A DNA stretch of 64,000 bases from Lepas anatifera (lineage: Eukaryota > Arthropoda > Thecostraca > Lepadidae). The notes beneath the pieces are model-generated. The model did not search any database and had not been told where the DNA came from. It saw only the letters and a list, made by a program, of their open reading frames with translations. Positions within the stretch are counted from its first letter, which is position 1. Each line of letters opens with the position of its first letter. Made by a program: the position numbers and the translations under genes. This document shows, in pieces, positions 61,791 through 64,000 of this stretch. The DNA lies in contig JAOTON010001038.1 of NCBI GenBank assembly GCA_034440635.1, forward strand, positions 4,292,501-4,356,500, in the 5' to 3' direction.

Positions 61791-62580
61791 CGTGAATTGC
61801 CGCAGTTGATCGCACGCATGGAGTTAGCTCTGGAGTCTGTTTTCCAGTGGTGTTGCTACAACAAAATGAAGCTTAATGCGGGAAAGACTCAAATGATCAT
61901 CCTAGGAAGCCCACCTATGTTACGCGGCCTCCCCCTGTAAGACTAAATTTCTGCGGCTCGAACGTTCGAGAAACCCGTTTGGTTAAAAATCTTGGAGTTA
62001 CCACTGATCGGCACCTAAATTATCAGTCTCATATTGATACTATGACACGGAAATGTACTGGCATACTTGTCGCACTCAGTCACTCCCGTCATGTACTGCC
62101 GCGCACTGCATTGAAAACTGTTGTCCAGGCCTTGGTTTTGTCAATTGTTCAGTACTGTGCATCTGTATACGGAAGTTGCTGCAACACACAGGTCCATCGC
62201 GTTCAAAAGATTGTGAATTTTGCGCCAGAGTGGTGACTGGTCGACGACAATGTGATCACATCTCCGATGCACTGCCTCAGCTAGGGTGGTACACTGCGAA
62301 GCAAATGGTTGATTTTCGGACTGTATGTGCACTGCGGCGCATACTTGTGGCAGGTGCTCCGACTCCGCTGGTAAATACAATTGGCCTGCGCGCCAACGCC
62401 CTCCACTCTCATGATACGCGCCGTGCCGAACTTTTCACTTTGCCGCAAATCAGAACAGAAGCTGGCCGTCGCAGAATTAACTACCGCGGCGTTCAGTTGT
62501 TAAATTCCTGTGGACTGGACCCATTTGATCTGTCCTTCCAGGCAACGCTGAAGTCATTGTTTCTAACCAGTCCTGGCTGA
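61791..62580 (+). pseudogene. Broken reverse transcriptase fragment
   Basis: Three consecutive reading segments in different frames together make a typical RT C-terminus. Segment 1 (61791 to about 61935) contains QWCCYNKMKLNAGKTQMIIL, the LKLN-x-x-KT motif following the catalytic palm. Segment 2 (about 61934 to 62225) contains LVKNLGVTTDRHLNYQSHI, the LGV motif and thumb, then VQALVLSIVQYCASVYG. Segment 3 (about 62220 to the stop at 62580) contains RVVTGRRQCDHISDALPQLG and a C-terminal tail. Frameshifts lie near 61935 and 62220, with an in-frame TAG upstream at 61788. The catalytic DD residues and the endonuclease are missing, so it cannot be active. Confidence 0.88.
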
Positions 62581-62865
62581 ATAATTGTAGACATTTGGAC
62601 TACTTTTGTTTCCATTTACCTTTTTAGAATTTTAGCATTTAGCATTTTTACTATCATTTTAGTATTTTGTGATACTTCTTATGGCGTGTATGATTGGGTG
62701 AACTGTACTCTTATTATTGGCGTGCTGCGAACTTGTGTGTATGTATCTTGTTACGGCGTTTCATTCTCTGCTTTTACCTTACGAACCCATTGGTTTTAAT
62801 TTTTGACGTGACAAGTGAAAAGCCACGGCTAGTGGACCTTCGTCGAATAAAGTGAAACTGAAACT
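62581..62865 (+). other. LINE 3' UTR and tail
   Basis: AT-rich sequence with repeated TTTTAG/TAGCATTT stretches ends in CCTTCGTCGAATAAAGTGAAAC and a second GAAACT. AATAAA sits about 20 bp before the end. Confidence 0.6.
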
Positions 62866-64000
62866 TTACGGCCTCCGAAGAAGGGGAAGCGCAAAGCCGG
62901 ACCGATATGAAGCGTGCAGCAGTAATGCGCCTGAGGCCGGTCTTTGGAATCGTGCGATTATTGGGACCTAACAACCCACCTGCTGAACAGGAATCTATCA
63001 AGCTGTTGGCATGTACTAACAGCTTGCATGCTGCTTGTAGAAACTGCGAACATCGGAGCACGCTTTATTCATTGGGTCTGTTCAGACTTGAACCTGGGGC
63101 ACTTGACTCCATATCCTGGTTTTGGAATTCCACAAGCGAGGGCTTAAACCATGTGTCACATCATCAACATCTCTACTGGTTTACAAGCCAATCCAGGAGG
63201 GGGGCAAAAGGCATCTTCCAGATGTAAGCCGAAGATTTTCTAAAGCCAGCTTTTCAGCTTTGTAATTTTTCCCAAGCGGCTTTACGGGTGTGCTCTTTCA
63301 ACAATGATCCATCAGTTCCTCCCCGCACGAGTACGTAAGCTGAATGGCTTCAATGAGGGAAGAACACCTAACTCAATGTCGTCTTTCTGTCGACTGGTTT
63401 TGTGACTTCACGTTAGAGAGTGAGCCGTTCCGATTGAGAGGTGCAATTCGCACAAGTGCGGAGCCCTGGAGTTAGACCCGGTGCCGTTTTGCATTGGTTT
63501 CTGCGCTGAACATAGGGCTTCAAAGATTCCCACCTAATGCTCAACGCTACACTTATTCCGCGGCCCGTTTCTGATGACCAGGAGCTCGGAGCTCTTTCAA
63601 AGCTCCTGAGCAGCTCCAGTGGAGAAACGAAAAGAAAACACAAAACCTGGATATTTCCCTACACGTTGAAACAGTGTATTTTTTTCTCAAATATGCAATG
63701 TGGAGCAAGGAAGGTAATGGAGACAATGAGAGTGCAAAGGGATACCTCTTAATAGTTTTATGGGTACTCTAGTTTTATTTATCGGATCCCTCCGTTTCCT
63801 GTTTTGCACAACACACCTGGTTCAGGAGTAAAAATGGCCTTAGGCAAAGGACGCAGGAGTTGTTGCGAAACAAGGAAGAAGTCTTCAGCTATTTAGAACT
63901 AGAAGGGCACTAATCCCCACTGGATTTACATACATCTGAAGGGCTGAGAACTAATAGGAGGGTCAGGGAACCGAAACTGGTCCCTAGTTTGTATGCAAAA
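62866..64000. other. Unannotated non-coding stretch
   Basis: No gene or clear repeat is visible to the window edge. Confidence 0.5.

Larger units (their letters stand above)
61791..62865 (+). mobile_element. 5'-truncated non-LTR retrotransposon (LINE)
   Basis: It comprises the 3' end of a reverse transcriptase, a 285-bp 3' UTR, and a terminus AATAAAGTGAAACTGAAACT ending near 62865. Loss of everything upstream of the RT thumb region is the usual 5' truncation from incomplete target-primed reverse transcription. The short GAAACT repeat at the 3' end fits LINE clades that end in a simple repeat rather than poly(A). The RT resembles the CR1/L2/Jockey group. I could not identify a target-site duplication. 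Confidence 0.85.

Overview
This window looks like nuclear DNA from an animal, most likely an invertebrate, and I think it is mainly intronic or intergenic. There are no operons, no dense gene packing and no ribosome-binding-site logic. Instead there are 5'-truncated LINE sequence, hAT-type MITEs with 8-bp target-site duplications, long microsatellites and many minisatellites, and one exon with a clear splice acceptor. The base composition is a patchwork of GC-rich blocks with short AT-rich, TAAT-containing cores. I cannot name the species; a crustacean or other non-model invertebrate would fit, but this is a guess.

The only protein-coding segment I can support is the terminal exon of a minus-strand gene at 14815-14297. 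It encodes 172 residues with two C2H2-like zinc fingers, and resembles the C-terminal end of a large zinc-finger/homeobox protein of the ZFHX3/ZFHX4/zfh-2 type (family call tentative). Upstream exons should lie at higher coordinates, but I see no other zinc finger or homeodomain up to 64000. Much of the 49 kb to the right may therefore be its last intron, or a regulatory desert. The longer open frames elsewhere are repeat artefacts or lack any recognisable domain.

Layout. 1-1770: a TGACCT-rich dispersed repeat and two hAT MITEs. 1.8-14.1 kb: unremarkable single-copy-looking DNA. 14.1-14.8 kb: the exon, with a GA microsatellite in its probable 3' UTR. 18.5 kb: a MITE. 21-29 kb: a cluster of minisatellites (periods 32, 40, 20, 27 and 27 bp) and a TGACCT/AGGTCA-rich repeat. 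32-34.1 kb: a 32-bp tandem repeat and about 650 bp of alternating GA and GACAGA. 39-43.1 kb: two MITEs and a G16-(TG)n tract. 44.2-44.8 kb: a 21-bp minisatellite. 50-59.5 kb: MITEs, a 20-bp array of perfect CRE octamers, GA-rich DNA and a candidate conserved non-coding element. 60.1-60.7 kb: a 61-bp minisatellite. 61.8-62.9 kb: a broken non-LTR reverse transcriptase with its 3' UTR and tail.

The best-supported new observations are the hAT MITEs, found by matching their ends and target duplications by eye. They include a pair of copies of one family in opposite orientation, each with a perfect 8-bp duplication. Several tandem arrays multiply known transcription-factor sites: TGACGTCA every 20 bp, RRRCWWGYYY decamers every 20 bp, and AGGTCA in a DR4 arrangement. 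I found no evidence of a new multi-gene system.
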